Source: an uncultured Verrucomicrobium sp. (GTDB lineage: Bacteria; Verrucomicrobiota; Verrucomicrobiia; Methylacidiphilales; GAS474). From it: 6,327 bases of DNA. The stretch is taken from NCBI GenBank assembly GCA_903889845.1, contig CAISZB010000216.1:1-6327 (forward strand). The letters are read 5' to 3'. Shown here piece after piece: positions 5,849 through 6,327 of the stretch (its first letter is position 1; each line of letters begins with the position of its first letter). Both the position numbers and the translations under genes were made by a program. The notes beneath the pieces are model-generated. The model was not told where the DNA came from and searched no databases. It was given only the letters and a program-made list of their open reading frames with translations.

Positions 5849-6327
5849 GTGAGATTTCCTACCCGCTTTGCCTCCGTCGTCCTCGCCTCCCTGGCACTCC
5901 CTTGGTCCCTCCTCGCGCAGGTCGATGTCGTGGGGAGCGCCAAGATCCCCGTCAGCGTCGCGCCCTTCACCGGGGCGGGCGGTGAGGAGGCGGCGCAGGT
6001 CGTGATCGACGACCTGAACCGGTCCCTCCTCATCGACGCGAAGCCCGGCGCGGGCGAAGGGAAGATCGTCAGCGCGACGGTGACCGACGGCTCCCTCAGC
6101 GGCCAGTTGACCGACGGCGGCGCGAGCTTCAGCTACGCCGCCACCGTCGGCGCCAACGGCGAGTCGGACGTGCACGTGCTGCAGATCAACACGGAGGAGC
6201 CCATCTCGCTGCTGGCGCACGCCGTGCCCACGGTCACGCACCTGGCCTTCTCGCGCGACGGCCAGTGGATCGGCGTCGCCGACACCGGCGACCTCCTATT
6301 GTGCAACATCGGCGATTGCCTGATGCG
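5849..6327 (+). CDS. Secreted TolB-like protein, 3' end missing and possibly chimeric
   Basis: The 159 visible residues start at GTG (VRFPTRFASVVLASLALPWS). Residues 1-23 form a Sec signal peptide: two arginines, a hydrophobic core and a likely cut after SLLA, before QVDVVG. Residues 33-63 (IPVSVAPFTG..., then VIDDLNRS) resemble the N-terminal domain of TolB, the periplasmic partner of Pal in the Tol system. Residues about 73-100 could be the rest of that domain. From about residue 103 the text changes: HVLQINTEEPIS and VTHLAFSRDGQWIGVADTGD read like a WD40-type propeller blade, without the usual TolB linker between. Leucine codons shift from mostly CTC to mostly CTG, and serine from TCC/AGC to TCG. 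GTG is preferred to another start because it opens the signal peptide. I am fairly sure of the secreted TolB-like beginning but not of the last ~170 bases. Confidence 0.6.
   Translation, partial: MRFPTRFASVVLASLALPWSLLAQVDVVGSAKIPVSVAPFTGAGGEEAAQVVIDDLNRSLLIDAKPGAGEGKIVSATVTDGSLSGQLTDGGASFSYAATVGANGESDVHVLQINTEEPISLLAHAVPTVTHLAFSRDGQWIGVADTGDLLLCNIGDCLM
6155..6327 (+). other. Segment of foreign-looking codon use at the right end
   Basis: This stretch keeps the reading frame of the TolB-like gene but differs in style. Five of eight leucine codons are CTG and one is CTC, against seven CTC of ten in the preceding part. All three serines are TCG, whereas none were before. GTG, CAC and CCC are frequent. 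The breakpoint is placed only roughly, between about 6150 and 6165. It may be an assembly join, a recombined segment or simply a different domain. Confidence 0.35.

Overview
The window is GC-rich bacterial chromosomal DNA from an unnamed lineage. The tandem DUF5069 protein, the strong third-position G/C bias and the scarcity of Shine-Dalgarno sequences would fit Verrucomicrobiota or a relative. This placement is a guess from gene content, not a measurement. No RNA genes, insertion sequences, CRISPR arrays or phage genes are visible, and genes are densely packed with no gene-free stretch over 300 bases.

Layout. (1) Positions 1-1939, minus strand: a two-gene isoprenoid operon. A polyprenyl diphosphate synthase (866-1939) is followed, through a 4-base ATGA overlap, by a squalene/phytoene synthase that runs off the left edge (1-869). 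Together they would build a C20 or C15 diphosphate and join two of them head to head into a C40 or C30 precursor of carotenoids or hopanoids. (2) Positions 1940-2035: a compact divergent promoter region. (3) Positions 2036-3028, plus strand: a Tat-exported metallo-beta-lactamase-fold hydrolase close to the methyl parathion hydrolase/lactonase group. (4) Positions 3033-3998, minus strand: a protein made of two DUF5069 copies, convergent with the hydrolase across only 4 bases. (5) Positions 4133-4735, plus strand: a 200-residue protein that is half serine plus alanine and unlike any family I recognise. (6) Positions 4736-4786: a perfect 14-bp inverted repeat whose geometry resembles a BirA biotin operator, overlapping a promoter-like sequence and reaching the bioB start codon. 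(7) Positions 4787-5785: biotin synthase, bioB. (8) Positions 5849-6327: the 5' part of a secreted TolB-like gene. Its last ~170 bases change codon habit and read like a different propeller protein, possibly an assembly chimera.

The genes are a mixture of housekeeping and accessory functions, not one pathway. The clearest working units are the isoprenoid operon and bioB with its presumed biotin-responsive operator. A recurring theme is that -10-like hexamers lie 6-10 bases before several start codons that have no Shine-Dalgarno sequence, suggesting leaderless or very short-leader transcripts. I did not find a clear new multi-gene system. The points most worth checking are the bioB operator, the leaderless layout, the serine-rich protein and the odd right-hand end.
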